Part shown: positions 1 to 10,545 of the stretch, in pieces
Layout: every line of letters starts with the position of its first letter
Position numbering within the stretch: position 1 is the stretch's first letter
NCBI GenBank assembly: GCA_964016885.1
Contig: OZ024748.1
Coordinates: forward strand, 33,359,099-33,423,098
Direction of reading: 5' to 3'
From: Eledone cirrhosa
Lineage: Eukaryota; Mollusca; Cephalopoda; Octopoda; Eledonidae
DNA length: 64,000 bases
Program-made: the position numbers and the translations under genes
The notes under the pieces: generated by a model
The model's database searches: none
Seen by the model: the letters and a program-made list of their open reading frames with translations, nothing else
Told to the model about the DNA's origin: nothing

Positions 1-17
1 AACTCAATCGACTGTTG

Positions 18-19
<2 letters not shown>

Positions 20-53
<34 letters not shown>
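20..53. repeat. (TA)n microsatellite
   Basis: About 16 uninterrupted TA dinucleotides. A plain AT microsatellite, like many others in the window. Confidence 0.95.
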
Positions 54-55
<2 letters not shown>

Positions 56-246
56 TCCCATATTATAAACTCTAGCCTGAAAATAAGCACTGGTGCCCCT
101 TTTCTTGGTAGTGGTGGAGGTGAGGTGAATAAGATCTGTCTTGTAATAGCGGAAACACGGTATACATGGTACGGAATGTGTTGTACAATAACAAACGAAA
201 TCTATGAGAATATATATATAGATATATATCAGTCTATCCAGCCATT

Positions 247-608
247 GGCGATATCCAATTTTACCACCCGATTTGCTGCTGATGCTGCTTACGTGCTGTA
301 GTTGCTGCTTACTTGGTGGCTTACTGCTTGTTGCTGCTACTGCTGACTTGCTGCTATTGTTGCTTAACTTGTGCTACTTACCTGCTTCACTGTATGAGGC
401 TATTCCAACAAATTTACATTCCCTTTTTTTTAGCCGTTAAAAGAAATATAGATTTATTTATTTGCAACATTTTGTTAGTTTCTTGGTTTTGTTTTTTTTT
501 GCGATTTATTTGCCACTGGCAACTACAGCAGCAAGTCACCAAGTAAGCAGCAACTACAGCACGTAAGCAGCATCAGCAGCAATTCGGGCGGTAAAATTGG
601 ATATCGCC
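247..608. mobile_element. Non-autonomous DNA transposon (Merlin-like MITE) with TIRs and 8-bp TSD
   Basis: A 362-bp element bounded by long, slightly imperfect terminal inverted repeats that start GGCGATATCC at 247 and end GGATATCGCC at 608. The arms continue inward for about 80 bp through CTGCTG/CAGCAG-rich sequence. The flanks are CAGCCATT (239-246) and TAGCCATT (609-616), which match at 7 of 8 positions and read as an 8-bp target-site duplication. The same terminal decamer ends the Merlin-transposase fragment at 34056, and Merlin/IS1016-type elements make 8-9 bp duplications. The 77-codon reading frame inside (313-546) is low-complexity and not a credible gene. Confidence 0.8.
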
Positions 609-639
609 TAGCCATTTAAAAAGGTTCCTATTTCAGTTA

Positions 640-1085
640 AAATCTTCTGAACATAATTTTATACAAGAACCATACGTTTACTATCTTAGTAATGAAATAA
701 TTAATAATTTTAGTAAATTGTTCATAATTCTTCATTAACCCTTTTGGTAGAAACCCAGCCAAAATTATTTCTCGTTCTGTGGAAATTGTTCCTATTTAAA
801 TTAAAGTATTCCAATGAAATTCTATATAACAACCATATGTTAAGGTACTATGTTAGTAATTAACTAACAATTATGATAAATCGCTCAAAATTCTCCGTAA
901 TTAATTGAAATACAGAGTTCATATTTATATTAAAATCTTCCAACATAATTTTATACAAGAACCACATGTTAAGTTACTAATAAAATAATTAATAATCAAA
1001 AACTTTAGTAAATCCTTCAAATGATATCTCATGAAATAATTAATAATTGTTATAAATACCTCAAAATTCCTCATTAATTAAACCC
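640..1085. repeat. Diverged AT-rich tandem repeat
   Basis: Three to four diverged copies of a roughly 140-bp unit. Each contains ACAAGAACCA, then TTAGTAAT, AATAATTAATAAT, and a 3' part like CAAAATTCNTCATTAATTA. The copies differ by many substitutions and indels, so the array is old. No coding signal. Confidence 0.65.
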
Positions 1086-1149
1086 CAGAGCTGTAAAAAC
1101 TCCAGTCTTTCAGTCGGACATGAAAAAAAAAATTTCTAATGGAAGAAAA

Positions 1150-1335
1150 GATTTTAAAGTCAGTGAAGGGAGATCACTCTCAGTGTGCAGTACATGAACG
1201 TATGGTTAGTGAGTTCGAATCCCAGACCGGGTGGCCTGTACGCTGGGGCCTTGAACAAACACTTTATTTTTCATTGTTTCATTTCACCCAGCTGGCAAAA
1301 ATAATAAGTTGTACCAGTAATTATAGTGGAAACGT
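1150..1335 (+). mobile_element. tRNA-derived SINE remnant
   Basis: Contains a pol III B-box-like motif, GAGTTCGAATCC, at 1211-1222. It is followed by CAGACCGGGTGGCCTG and the phrase 'ttgaacaaacactttattt', which recurs in the SINEs at 16293-16622 and 27600-27745. The A-box region is too degraded to assign. The 68-codon frame over it (1139-1345) is not a gene. Confidence 0.7.
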
Positions 1336-1462
1336 TGTTACCTAGAATTGCCACACTGAATCTCCCTGAGAACAATGTCAACGGTATAAGTGTCAATGAA
1401 ATACTAAGACATATTATAATATAAGATGGGTTCTACATGTCTCACTGAAAACTAGGTATATA

Positions 1463-1712
1463 CATAGTGTATCTAGGACGACATTATCTCATGTACAGTG
1501 TAGAAGTTAGTATTAGTGGCTGTCAGACATAGTGTACCTAGGACTACATTATCTAATGTACAGTATAGTAGTTAGTATTTGTGGCATACAGACATAGTGT
1601 ATCTAGGACTACATTATATAATGTACAGTACAGTAGCTATCAGACATAGTGTATCTAGGACTACATTATCTAATGTATAGTAGTTAGTATTTGTGGCTAT
1701 CACTATTATAGA
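1463..1712. repeat. 65-bp tandem repeat, four copies
   Basis: Units start at CATAGTGTATCTAGGAC at 1463, 1528, 1593 and 1645. The first three are spaced exactly 65 bp apart; the fourth follows after 52 bp because its predecessor carries a deletion. No coding potential. Confidence 0.85.
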
Positions 1713-1928
1713 CTCAAAGTAAATCTTTGTCAACTTACCTCCTTCAGATATAATCAATGTGTTGCGTTGTTAGGTTTTACTAAACAACCAAAGAAATAAT
1801 CTCTTTGTTGTCAAATTAGAAGTTACAAAGATGTTATCAGTTTTATTTCACGACATTAACGTTGGTATATCTTCTTCATCTTTAGTCATAAATTGGTATC
1901 TTGTTAGAATGAAGTAGTGAGGCTGACT

Positions 1929-2400
1929 TTATGGCTTTAGCCACAGATTTGATAGGAAATATATATATATTAGGTTGATATGTGGTCTAAAATATATATA
2001 TTGTCTATAAATGACTGATAGCATATGTTCTGGTGAAATAGTAGTTTTACTACTACAGATTGTAATGGAACTCTTAGTAGACACAATTGTAAAGTAAGAA
2101 TAGATATGACAGTGTAAGACTGATGTCGGGGAAAGAAAAGTGTGTGTATGTATATATATAATTATTACACAAGATATAATTAGATTAATTAAAGTTATAA
2201 TGAGACAGCATGTACCCGGTGTCGTTGGCAATGTTTCACCTCTCTTACCGGTGTCATATGTTAAAAGTCCCTGATATAATTTAACACATTCAGACACAGT
2301 CGCAATCGTATCTAATCAATGGTAAATCAAAGTATCACTCAGTAAAATATTAATTATATATCTATAAGAAAACTTCTACATGGTCACTCACCCTGCTAGA
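1929..2400 (-). other. Orphan 5' flank of a ZNF family-1 gene
   Basis: This stretch aligns with the upstream parts of ZNF A and ZNF B. It holds the phrase 'gacagtgtaagactgatgtc' (5' leader), the conserved block near 2212-2290 (CCGGTGTCATATGTTAAAAG then TCCCTGATATAATTT), and the exon-1 sequence 'tgctatttctagcagg' on the minus strand at about 2388-2400. No zinc-finger exon follows on the minus strand. It is therefore a duplicated promoter/intron region whose gene body has been lost or replaced. Confidence 0.65.
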
Positions 2401-2409
2401 AATAGCAGT

Positions 2410-2769
2410 GGAATTATCATCTATTTGCCAGGCACATAGCATAAAATTTACTGGGGAGGCTTAACATCTAGCCTCCTCCACTAGTTCCTGCTCCTTACTG
2501 TAAGCGTTGTGATGTTCCAGGTTCCAACCAACTGTTAAGGTTTGCTCCCTTCCAGACCCTCTTTGGGGTCTCAAGATAGGCGACCTTTGTGCATCCATCC
2601 CATGCCTCCCAGCACAGGATGCAGGCCCATCACAAGTTTTTGCAGCATGAAATGGAGACTGCAACATATTTTTCGAACAGGCCCCTCTACTTAAGGCCTG
2701 GACGCGATCCTTATTAACCCACGCAAAGAGCAGTGTGGTATGGTTTTCTACAGAAACAGAAGTTGGAAT
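2410..2769. other. Unclassified intergenic sequence
   Basis: Nothing recognisable as a gene. The 68-codon minus-strand frame at 2461-2667 has no familiar motif. The sequence is less AT-rich than its surroundings and may belong to an unidentified repeat. Confidence 0.4.
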
Positions 2770-2883
2770 GAAAAGGTTTGAGAGAAAACTTAGCCAAATC
2801 TAATATATTAGAAAGTAGGAAAGAAGATAGGACCTTGATTCCCACGGGGAAGTGGCCCTGTTCAATATTTAGAAAAGAAGTAG

Positions 2884-3290
2884 GCATAAACTCTATAGAA
2901 TGTACACAATGTAGACATAAACTCTATACAATGTACACAATGTAGACATAAACTCTATACAATATAGGTATAAACTCTATACAATGTACACAATGTAGGT
3001 ATAAACTCTATACAATGTAGGAATAAACTCTATACAATGTACACAATGTAGGAATAAACTCTATACAATGTACACAATGTAGGTATAAACTCTATACAAT
3101 GTACACAATGTAGGAATAAGCTCTATACAATGTACACAATGTAGACATAAACTCTATACAATGTACACAATGTAGACATAAACTCTATACAATGTACACA
3201 ATGTAGACATAAACTCTATACAATGTAGGAATAAACTCTATACAATGTACACAATGTAGGTATAAACTCTATACAATGTACACAATGTAA
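2884..3290. repeat. 31-bp minisatellite derived from LINE coding sequence
   Basis: About 14 copies of a unit beginning ACATAAACTCTATACAATG and continuing TACACAATGTAG. Some copies lack the 9-bp TACACAATG part. The founder is the LINE segment encoding INSIECTQC inside the PHD-like motif; undisrupted LINE sequence flanks the array on both sides, and the intact equivalent is at about 44600-44640. The 60-codon minus-strand frame here is an artefact. Confidence 0.9.
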
Positions 3291-3599
3291 ATCTTGGATA
3301 CACAAGTGATGTAGTGGGATATCGGGTAGGCTAACAGGAATAAAAGATACATAGGAGTAATTGAGGAGAAGAGCGTCAATGATATAAGCCTTTTCCAATC
3401 ACTGAAAGGATCCATAGAAGTGGTTGATAGCTTCTGTTATCTAGGTGACTTAATTAGCAGCAGAGGAGGGTACCCTGAGAACATAATAGCTAGAATAAGG
3501 AGAGGATGGGGGAAGTTTAGAAAGAGCTACTCCCACTGTTGATAAAAGTTTTCTCCCTATGTACAAAAGGATGACTGTATGATGTCTGTGTGAGAATTG

Positions 3600-4660
3600 T
3601 GGTGCTGCATGGTAGTGAATCATGGGCTGTGACTGCAGAGAATATGTGGTGCTACATGGTAGTGAAACATGGGCAGTGACTGCAGAGGATATGTGGTGCT
3701 ACATGGTAGTGAAACATGGGCAGTGACTGCAGAGGATATGTGGTACTACATGGTAGTGAATCATGAGATGTGACTGCAGAGGATATGTGGTGCTACATGG
3801 TAGTGAAACATGGGCAGTGACTGCAGAAGATATGTGGTGCTACATGGTAGTGAAACATGGGCTGTGACTGCAGAGGATATGTGGTGCTACATGGTAGTGA
3901 ATCATGGGATGTGACTGCAGAGGATATGTGGTGCTACATGGTAGTGAAACATGGGCTGTGACTGCAGAGGATATGTGGTGCTACATGGTAGTGAAACATG
4001 GGCAGTGACTGCAGAGGATATGTGGTACTACATGGTAGTGAATCATGGGATGTGACTGCAGAGGATATGTGGTGCTACATGGTAGTGAAATATGGGCTGC
4101 GACTGCAGAGGATATGTGGTGCTACATGGTAGTGAAACATGGGATGTGACTGCAGAGGATATGTGGTGCTTCATGGTAGTGAAACATGGGCAGTGACTGC
4201 AGAAGATATGTGGTGTTACATGGTAGTGAAACATGGGCTGTGACTGCAGAGGATATGTGGTGCTACATGGTAGTGAAACATGGCTGTGACTGCAGAGGAT
4301 ATGTGGTGCTACATGGTAGTGAAACATGGGCAGTGACTGCAGAGGATATGTGGTGCTACATGGGATGTGACTGCAGAGGATATGTGGTGCTACATGGTAG
4401 TGAAATATGGGCTGCAACTGCAGAAGATATGTGGTGCTACATGGTAGTGAAACATGGGCAGTGACTGCAGAGGATATGTGGTACTACATGGTAGTGAATC
4501 ATGGGATGTGACTGCAGAGGATATGTGGTGCTACATGGTAGTGTAACATGGGTTGTGATTGCAGAGGATATCTGATGCTTCATGGTGGTAAAACATGGGC
4601 AGTGACTGCAGAGGATATGTGGTGCTACATGGTAGTGTAACATGGGTTGTGACTGCAGAG
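3600..4660. repeat. 47-bp minisatellite derived from LINE coding sequence
   Basis: More than 20 copies of a unit GCAGAGGATATGTGGTGCTA followed by CATGGTAGTGAAACATGGGC and AGTGACT. The unit equals the LINE codons for the conserved LHGSETWA-TAEDM stretch, found once in the copy at 42989-45398 (near 44950-45000). The unit is not a multiple of three and indel variants are common, so the frames that cross it (4043-4417, 4186-4464, 4437-4817) are by-products and not genes. Confidence 0.92.
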
Positions 4661-5079
4661 GATATGCATTGGCTTGAAAGAAATGAAGCAACCATGCTTC
4701 ATTGGAAGTGCAAGAAAGACAGAGCTTGGATGAACTGAGGGAGAAACTCGGTTTAAGAGGAATCCGAAGTGGTGTGCAAGAGAGAAGACTGTGTTGGTAC
4801 GGAGATTTGATGTGCATAGATGATGATCATTGGGTGAAGAAGTGCCAGGGAATCCCAGTGGAACAAAGCTACAGTAGAGGTAGACCAAGAAAGACCTCGA
4901 CAGAGTTGATGAAAGCTGATCTCAAATTACTGAGATTCACAGAGGAGATGACAAAGGAATGGGGAAAGTGGAGAGATGTTGTGCTGAAATGGAACCATCC
5001 AACCCATGCAAGCATTGGAAAATGGTTGTAAAAAGGATAATGATGGTGGTGATATATATGATGCAGTTTGCAGGAGAGG

Positions 5080-5660
5080 AGATTACATTGATACGGACAT
5101 GTGATGTATATAAAGGATGATGGCAGTATACAAAGGTGCAGGTTACTCAAAGTTGATGGAAGCTATGGAGTAGACTTGGGATGAGGTGATAAAAGCTGAC
5201 TTTGCACAATTACACATCTCAAAGATGATAACACAGGATTGACATATCTGGCGTTATGTAGTTATACTGAGGACTTGCCCTCCAATGTGCATGGTTAAAG
5301 CATACATCTAGTATGCACATCCTACCATGCCCTCCCTCTTTCATCCAATTCCCACGCCCTAACACACCTCCACCTATGTCCTAACACTCCACATACACCC
5401 CAAAAAAAACCCACCCTTCACAAGATAAGTGCCCCACATTTGATCAATCTCCCCACTCCAGCCCATAGTCGACACTGTAATATGATCATCTTGGTGCCAC
5501 AACAAAATGTATCCAGTCCACACTGTAAAGTAGTCATTTTGGTGCCATGATAGTGCCCAGTCCACTCTGTGGTCATTTTGATGATACTACAGAAAGCACC
5601 CAGTTCACACTGCAAATGAAGTTGGCATCATGAAGGGGATCCAGTCATGGAAAGCAAGAT
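5080..5660 (+). mobile_element. LINE 3'-end fragment (subfamily Z) with tail region
   Basis: 5080-5290 is a decayed copy of the C-terminal codons seen at 41415-41580 and, reversed, at 51711-51911 (TWDEVIKADFAQLH-like). 5450-5660 resembles the conserved non-coding tail of these LINEs and their SINEs ('cactgtaaagtagtcattttggtgccat', 'tgaagttggcatcatgaagg'). The short frames at 5374-5615 are not genes. It runs at about 5670-5750 into a SINE-tail fragment ('ggttgatttaatcaactttg'). Confidence 0.65.
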
Positions 5661-5929
5661 ACAGTCATCTCATCTGAATTGGGGTTGATTTAATCAACTT
5701 TGCTCTTCTCCTAAATCTGCTGCTCTTGAGCCTAATTTACAAATCAATAGAGATTTAACTAGTTTTATTTCTTGAAACATTTCTTATAATGGACTGTGAC
5801 TAACAACAATCAGTAAACTATACCATCACTACCCCCAATGATACAAACCTGGACAGTGTGGGAGAATTCTTTCTTGCATGGAGAACACTAGGCACCAGCT
5901 ACCTTGAGGACAGAATGGTGATAGGGGGA

Positions 5930-6500
5930 CAGCAAGTGAGATGTGTTGAAATAGCTTTTAAAATTTGTGGGGCTCTCTCCTGTGTGTAGCCGACTCCACC
6001 CTGATAACAGTTAGTAGGGAGGTGATAAAGGGACCAAGAATACCAGAAATCTCCATTACTACAAGATCAACAACAAACAACTAATACTTCACAACACTTT
6101 GTGATCTTTTGTGATTATGTTTTAATTTTTCTTGTTACTTTAGGGAAACAATGATACCACCAAAATTATGGCCTATTGTCAAATTTCTAAATTTCAGTTG
6201 TAAAATATACGAAGAGTGATAGAATTTTAATCATTTAAAAAAATATTGAACTGTTTGTGTTAGATGTATTAAAACAAACAAGGTGATATCATTACATATG
6301 GTCTTAATAACAGAGATTTAGATAGGTGTTAGATGTATTAAAACTACTTACAAGATGATATCATTACATATAGTGTTAATAACAGAGATTTAGATGGGTG
6401 TTAGATGTATTAAAACTACTTACAAGATGATATCGTTACATATGGTGTTAATAACAGAGATTTAGATGGGAAAATAATGAAAGGTTGAAGTCACAGACTT
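5930..6500. repeat. Family-1 downstream block with 72-bp tandem repeat (copy 1)
   Basis: Includes CCGACTCCACCCTGATAACA (5990s), then 'ttactttagggaaacaatga', then three copies of a 72-bp unit (about 6256-6471) beginning GTGTTAGATGTATTAAAAC. The same order of sequences recurs at 13470-14060, with one diverged unit at 49240-49330. This marks duplicated DNA downstream of the family-1 ZNF genes. Confidence 0.8.
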
Positions 6501-6559
6501 GACAAATTCCTCAAATGTAACTATTTTCAATTCTGATAAAAATATTTCTCCTTCGTCCA

Positions 6560-6790
6560 CTTATTCCAAGGATGGTCATGGTGACAGAGTCCTCAAGCAT
6601 GCCTTCCTGCAGGTACTGTCAGAATCAACTGTCTTCATCTGATCTGGCTGGATCCCGAAGCAAAACAAATCATGCTCATGAATATTATCCATCCATCTTG
6701 CTCGGGGTCTACCCCTGGGGCTCCTGCCAGTTGGTTTTGCCTGTAAAATCTGCCCAGTGATTATTTCCTGAGACATTCTGAACACATCAC
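6560..6790 (-). mobile_element. LINE C-terminal fragment
   Basis: The minus-strand frame 6576-6785 contains RSPRGRPRARWMDNI, a pattern typical of the basic region near the C-terminus of animal non-LTR retrotransposon proteins. No RT motif is attached. A short isolated remnant whose family cannot be assigned. Confidence 0.5.
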
Positions 6791-6889
6791 CATAGTATCA
6801 GAGTTGTGATCTCTCATTTCAGAGTATTAGCACCTCTCCTTGGAATGAGTCTCTCATCTCCAAGCTATCAATTATATCAAGTAATGTTA

Positions 6890-7335
6890 CCCCAAACATT
6901 TCTAAGTCGAAAACTTTCAATGAGGGTGTCAGACTCTGCCAAGGATGTATGCTGTCACCACCCCTGTTCATAATCTTAATGGACAGGATTGACATGAGCA
7001 ACTGGGCTGGAATTGGTATCAAGACTGGTGGATGTAGGATCAGTTGTTTAGAATTTCTGGATGTCATTTTAGTAGCTATCTAGTGAGAAGGTAATCTCCA
7101 ACATGCACTTGATAGGTTTGCTGCCAACTACTGCATGGAAGAAATGAAAATCAGTCAATTGATGACTGAAATACTTTACCTCTCTACGTGTGAGTGGAGA
7201 TCTACTGAAGCAGGCAGAGAAGTTCAAGAGTCTTGAGGCTGTATTCACAAGTTGATGAAGGGAGGTGGCTGAATTAAGTGTAAGAATTGCAGGGGCTGGT
7301 ACAGTAATGCACTAGATTCAGCATTTGTTAATCAA
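6890..7335 (+). mobile_element. LINE reverse-transcriptase fragment
   Basis: The plus-strand translation around 6925-7040 gives a degraded RT motif B (VRLCQGCMLSPPLFIILMDR). At 7130-7280 it continues with EEMKISQLMTEILYLS-like and LLKQAEKFKSLEAVFTS-like peptides, which are standard post-RT spacing in RTE-type LINEs. The YADD motif lies in a decayed or deleted stretch. No intact frame. Confidence 0.6.
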
Positions 7336-7404
7336 AATAAATTTGTTAATCAAAATAAAAGAAGTAGGTGTCAATCTCATTATCTTATAAAGAGTTCAAA
7401 TAGT

Positions 7405-7870
7405 TCACAGGATGTGGCACAATGACAGCAGGAAAGAAGCAGGAAAAAGTGTGCCCAGAGAATGTATGCAGGTGTTTCTTTTTTGTGGTTGAACGTGAAA
7501 TTCCCAACTTCCGAAGGCTGGTGGGAAATTTCTCACAAGAAGATAGTTGCGAGAAGAAATAATTCTCTCTTGGTTGTTCTGCTGATTTGATGTTGTTGAT
7601 AAAGCAAAGATGAAGCTGTTGTTGTTGCTGTTGATGCTGATGTCTCGCAGAGAGCCTTTTGAAATTGTTTCAATGGAAATAATTTGTTCACAGTAAGCAG
7701 GTTCAAGAAAAATTATGCGCAGGTTAACAGAAATAGCAGCCAATAAACGGTTGAGCGCTGGTGAATGAGCGAGTTCAGAGAGCCGTGACCATAGAAACAA
7801 GCATTCTGAATAAATGCACAGTAATTAACGGCAAATTTACAAAATGCTTGTTTCTATGGCTGTTTAGCGT
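7405..7870 (-). mobile_element. Inverted fragment related to the LTR element at 21341-23318
   Basis: On the minus strand this matches parts of the internal region of the LTR element. 7799-7820 pairs with 22378-22400 ('gcatttattcagaatgctt'), and 7415-7530 pairs with about 22620-22740 (peptide-like CIHSLGTLFPASFLLS versus CIHSLEHTFFPAVM; 'cctgctgtcat'). No LTR remains. It also holds a perfect 17-bp inverted repeat (7789-7805 with 7843-7859). The 131-codon frame at 7405-7800 has no recognised domain. Confidence 0.55.
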
Positions 7871-8464
7871 AGCACAAAATTATGCGTGTCGTCCCTTCGC
7901 AAGTCGCCACCAGAGAGAGAATGATTTGGTGACGTTGGTTTGTGACGTCAGAGCTATGTGCAGGTAACTCTGCATAGCTGTCCCCAAGCACAAGACTTTG
8001 TTGCTTTGCTACAATCTTAAATTTGGTATTCTGCCAACCCTGAACTATGGACATGAATTTTGTGTAATGACCAAAAGAATAGAAGTAGAAATAGGGTTTC
8101 TCTGAAGGAATTTTAGGGTATCATCACTGATAGAAATACAATCATAATACAATAAAGGGAGGAGTGCGGGACTGTGTACTGAATATATTTTTTTATCCCA
8201 TAAGTAAAATAAGTTGGATTACTTTGAATAAAAATGATTATTACATAATTTATGTAATAAATTTTGTAGCTGTTGATTAAACAAATATTCTTATATATAA
8301 TTATTGCTTATTTTAAGATTCAGTTCTTTTAAAATTGTCAAATGTCAATACTTCCAGTTATGATATAACAGACGAAATATCACATCACTTATATAAACAT
8401 TCATATATTTGCATCGTTATATAACGTTTATATTGCGTATAATATCAATATGCACACTACATAT

Positions 8465-8502
8465 ACTAGCAGAAAGCCATCCAAGGGTGGTTTTCTGCTA
8501 GT
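8465..8502. other. Hairpin, 15-bp stem
   Basis: ACTAGCAGAAAGCCA pairs with TGGTTTTCTGCTAGT (14 of 15 pairs plus one G-T) around an 8-base loop. No associated gene. Probably an end or core of a small repeat. Confidence 0.55.
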
Positions 8503-8559
8503 TTACATAATGAATAATGAAAAACTAATAAAGAATTTACAAAAAACAAACAAATCAAT

Positions 8560-9440
8560 AAAAAGACAGTTTCCCAGTGAAGTTTCTGAGATAAGAGAGG
8601 ACATGGTATTACCTGAGGTGAGAGACAGGCCCTCAATTACACACCACATCAGGGACTGTTGATGTTACCCCTTAATTTCTCAGACAAGAGGACACAAGAC
8701 ATTACCTCAAATGAGAGGTACCTCAATTACATGCTACAGCTGTTAATGTTGGTGCTGCCCCCTAAAATTTCTGAGAGAAGAGAAGATACAACATTACCTC
8801 GTGTTATAGAAGGTCCCTAATAACATACTACATCAGGGAATTTTTAGCAGACAGGGTTTAAGTATTTGTTCTTGCGGAAAGGATCCTTAATGAATATATA
8901 TATAGAGATTTATAGGCTGCGTGTTTATGTTTTTAGTTCACGTGGAAGGATCAAATCAGAAAGCACAGTGAGGCAATAACAAAGGTTTATTTTCTTCCGA
9001 TACAATAATACAACCACTAAAAGAGGGGAAAGCAGCTAGCATACCGAATGATTAAATTGAATGAAAACAAAGTATGTTGTTGTTGGGCCCCTTGCCGAGA
9101 GGGCCAAAGTTACTTGTTAAGTGCTACATCTTGCTAGTATCGACCGGGAACGTAATTAGTGACTTCTTGTGTCCACGAAATTCAAGCCGTAACTGATAGG
9201 TAGATGTCAAAGAGGTGCGAAGCAACTGTTGTGCCGAAGTCAACTTTTGGTATTCCTACACCACCAAGTCTAAGGATTGGCGAGTGACAAAGTACGGCCA
9301 AATTATTCCACAGCTATGGAATAGTGCCATTGCTTGCTACAAATTTCTGATATAAGATACGGCATAATCTGAAATTTCTGACAGACAAAACACAGCATTA
9401 TCAGGAGATAGAGGATCCCTTAATTACACACTCCACCAGG
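8560..9440. repeat. Family-1 90-bp repeat array (copy 1), interrupted
   Basis: Diverged copies of the 90-bp unit seen cleanly at 50060-50530 ('ttacctcaggtgatagag', 'tcaattacacactacaacag', 'ggaatgttggtgtt') lie at about 8590-8850 and 9350-9440. The 8890-9345 segment between them is foreign: it has no repeat units, no recognised coding frame and a different composition, and looks like an unclassified insertion. Confidence 0.7.
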
Positions 9441-9750
9441 GAAGTATATCAGTTTTAATTTTGAAGAAATATACACAATTTAATTAATTAGTAACTAATA
9501 ATTACAAAAACACAAGTATTCAAAAACAGGAAATGAAAGGAAAAGGAAGGGCTCTAGAGACACAGAAAGGTGGCTTTGGACTTAAGGCGATGTTGGGGTT
9601 GCACCCCGCAGATAGCAAAAGCAGGGAATGTTGGTGTTGGCAAAAGACTGATGAAATTTTTTGCATAGATTAAAAATGACTTCAGGAAGTCAATGAATAG
9701 ACATGAACAAGAATTTAATTCCAGCTAAAAATATATTTAAAAATGACAAG

Positions 9751-9994
9751 TGATAAGTTGTTGTGTGCGGGAGAGAAGACTGCGATGGTATGGAGGATGA
9801 TCACTGGGTAAAGAAGTGCCAAGAAATCCCAGTAGAAGGAAGATACAGTTGAGGAAGACCACTAAAAACATGGGCGGAGGTGGTGAGAGCTGACCTCAGA
9901 TCATCGAAGCTCATGGAGGAGATGACGAAGGATCGTGTGCTGAATAGGACCCATCCCACCCTTGCAAGCAGGGAAAAGCGGATGTATGATGATG
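9751..9994 (+). mobile_element. 5'-truncated LINE (subfamily Y) with 8-bp TSD
   Basis: Only the last ~240 bp of the LINE: the C-terminal codons (HWVKKCQEIPVE...TWAEVVRADLRS...), then CACCCTTGCAAGCAGGGAAA, AGCGGATGTA and a (GAT)n tail. ATGACAAG occurs on both sides (9743-9750 and 9995-10002), giving a clean target-site duplication. The target is the conserved 3' flank of a ZNF fragment (compare 10440-10500), so it inserted after that duplication. Confidence 0.88.
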
Positions 9995-10097
9995 ATGACA
10001 AGCAATGTTTTGAGTCTGTAAAACTACTAAGGGTTCTCTCAAGATGTTGGTGGACAATAGGTTTATATTTGTAAGAGGAAGGTGTCTCGTGTTTCAC

Positions 10098-10420
10098 AGT
10101 TAAAACGTTTCCCTCCAGTGTGTTCTTTTGTGTTTATTTAAGTTACTTTTAGGGACAAAAGTTTTCCCACATATTTCACATTTGAAAGGTTTCTCTCCAA
10201 TGTGTGTTCTTGTGTGAACTACAACACTAACATTTTCAGAGAAAGATTTCCCACATATTTCACAGTGGAAGGGTTTCTCTCCAGTGTGTGTTCTTCTGTG
10301 CTTAGTCAATTCACCATTTCAGCCAAAAGATTTCCCACATTGGTACAGTGATAGGGTTTTTCTCCAGTGTGTGTTCTGTGTTTAGTCATGTCACAACTCA
10401 TGGCAAAAGATCAGGATTTA
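10098..10420 (-). pseudogene. C2H2 zinc-finger gene fragment (3' end only)
   Basis: Two complete fingers and the remains of two more in a 69-codon frame (10100-10309): [19 protein letters not shown] and [19 protein letters not shown]. Finger 1 follows TGEKP and the protein ends HWRETF, resembling the end of ZNF A (KHFN). Upstream of 10310 a further finger is out of frame ('ggtacagtgatagggttt' with missing bases). Downstream, 10003-10097 matches 10450-10545, so this is the 3' end of a duplicated family-1 gene lying next to ZNF A. Confidence 0.85.
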
Positions 10421-10545
10421 GGATATGAACAAGAACTTATTTCCAACTAAGTGTATAATTTGAAAAATAACAAGCAACTTTTCGAGTCTGTGGAACTTCT
10501 AAGAATTACTTCATGACAATCAGTTTAGATTTGTAAGAGGAAGAG

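Larger units (their letters stand above)
2770..5050 (+). mobile_element. RTE-like LINE, 3' half (subfamily Y), blown open by two minisatellites
   Basis: Decayed coding sequence of an RTE/BovB-like LINE downstream of the RT domain. In order: the linker and start of the PHD-like motif at about 2830-2900 (peptide TLIPTGKWPCSI...), a minisatellite (2884-3290), the continuation at 3290-3600 (IDVVDSFCYLGD-type region), a second minisatellite (3600-4660), then the C-terminus at 4665-5035 (frame 4702-5031, with GRPRKT and HWVKKCQGIPVE). The C-terminal segment matches 44990-45370 of the copy at 42989-45398. The 5' half is absent and the reading frame is disrupted. No (GAT)n tail is clear. Confidence 0.85.

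Noticed and set aside
4043..4817. Cys/His-rich repetitive frames resembling metal-binding proteins (PHILCSHIP...)
   Set aside because: Antisense read-through of the 47-bp minisatellite derived from LINE coding sequence.
7405..7800. 131-codon minus-strand ORF as a novel gene
   Set aside because: Overlaps sequence related to the non-coding interior of the LTR element and has no recognised domain.
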